Positions 63,542 through 64,000 of a stretch of DNA of 64,000 nucleotides are shown here, piece after piece. Below the pieces are notes generated by a model, which saw nothing but the letters and a program-made list of their open reading frames with translations, was not told where the DNA came from and did not search any database. Source of the stretch: Eudorina sp. 2006-703-Eu-15. Taxonomy: Eukaryota > Chlorophyta > Chlorophyceae > Chlamydomonadales > Volvocaceae. The translations under genes and the position numbers were made by a program. Numbering within the stretch: position 1 is the stretch's first letter; the number at the start of each line of letters is the position of its first letter. The DNA lies in the NCBI GenBank assembly GCA_003117195.1, contig BDSI01000178.1:62001-126000 (forward strand), given 5' to 3'.

Positions 63542-64000
63542 CTGCGCGCGGGATCGAGGGCGCCGAGGTTTGCGGGGTGAGTGGATGCGTGCAGCGGGAG
63601 GCGCAGGGCAGGTATTCCTTAGCAGCCTAGGGGAAGATCCTTTCCGTGGGCCCGGGGGGCCGGATCAAAGAGCGAACTGAACTACGCACAAAAAGGACGG
63701 CGGTGCGGCGAGACGCACTAATGACACATTCTCGAGGAAGACAGGCCCCCGGGGGGCTTGGCACACCAGCGCTGAGGCTGATACGCGCGCAGGTGCGGAG
63801 ACGGCAGCCTGGCAGGATGGCCCACAACCCGACGTCGTCCCGTCCAACACGCACCACGAAAACGGCACCTACGAACCATTTCCCTGCCGCCACTTTATAA
63901 GAACCCCCCCTTTTTAAGTGTCACTCGTCCTCCCTGATGTCAATCAAGACAGCCGAAACGCGAAACGTCACCGAGTTCATTCTCCTCCCCTCCCAAACGT
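63542..64000. other. Right edge: probable intron or upstream exon of the last gene
   Basis: No exon can be assigned with confidence. Several short open frames exist on both strands. Confidence 0.35.

Overview
The window reads as nuclear DNA of a volvocine-type green alga (Chlamydomonas/Volvox relatives). The reasons are very GC-rich coding exons with long Gly, Ala, Pro and His runs, many short introns, TGTAA motifs 3' of stop codons, a hydroxyproline-type cell-surface protein, a tandem receptor cyclase of the Chlamydomonas kind, and a tyrosine-recombinase (DIRS/TOC3/Kangaroo-like) retroelement relic. The species cannot be told from the sequence alone.

Layout. (1) 1-25.4 kb, + strand: the 3' part of a giant receptor-type class III nucleotide cyclase. 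It has the end of an extracellular ligand-binding-like region, one membrane helix, and two cyclase-homology halves, each split by long low-complexity loops. One coding exon is interrupted at 11,318 by an 8,393-bp hAT transposon (11,319-19,711) with a perfect 8-bp target duplication. Removing the element and one duplication copy restores the open frame exactly. (2) 25.4-30.4 kb: the cyclase 3' UTR and non-coding DNA, with a 237-bp non-autonomous copy of the same hAT family, also with an 8-bp duplication. (3) 30.4-39.0 kb, - strand: a secreted mosaic protein (signal peptide, discoidin, PAN, beta-sandwich, Pro-rich repeats, discoidin, PAN, beta-sandwich) in which every intron is phase 1. Its introns carry AT-rich repeats and a SINE-like element. 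(4) 40.7-42.8 kb: a broken DIRS-type retroelement. (5) 43.7-47.6 kb, + strand: a complete nine-exon 4-hydroxyphenylpyruvate dioxygenase gene. (6) 47.6-54.2 kb: no gene recognised. (7) 54.2-60.6 kb, - strand: a ten-exon gene whose phase-consistent model joins a BTB/POZ-BACK module to an SBP-box DNA-binding domain, an architecture I do not recognise from known SBP proteins. (8) 62.9-63.5 kb, - strand: the probable last exon of a gene running off the right edge.

The genes do not form an operon and look functionally unrelated (signalling receptor, surface/matrix protein, tyrosine catabolism and plastoquinone/tocopherol precursor enzyme, transcription factor). All exon boundaries were read by eye from splice signals, reading-frame phase and protein motifs, without alignment or transcript data.
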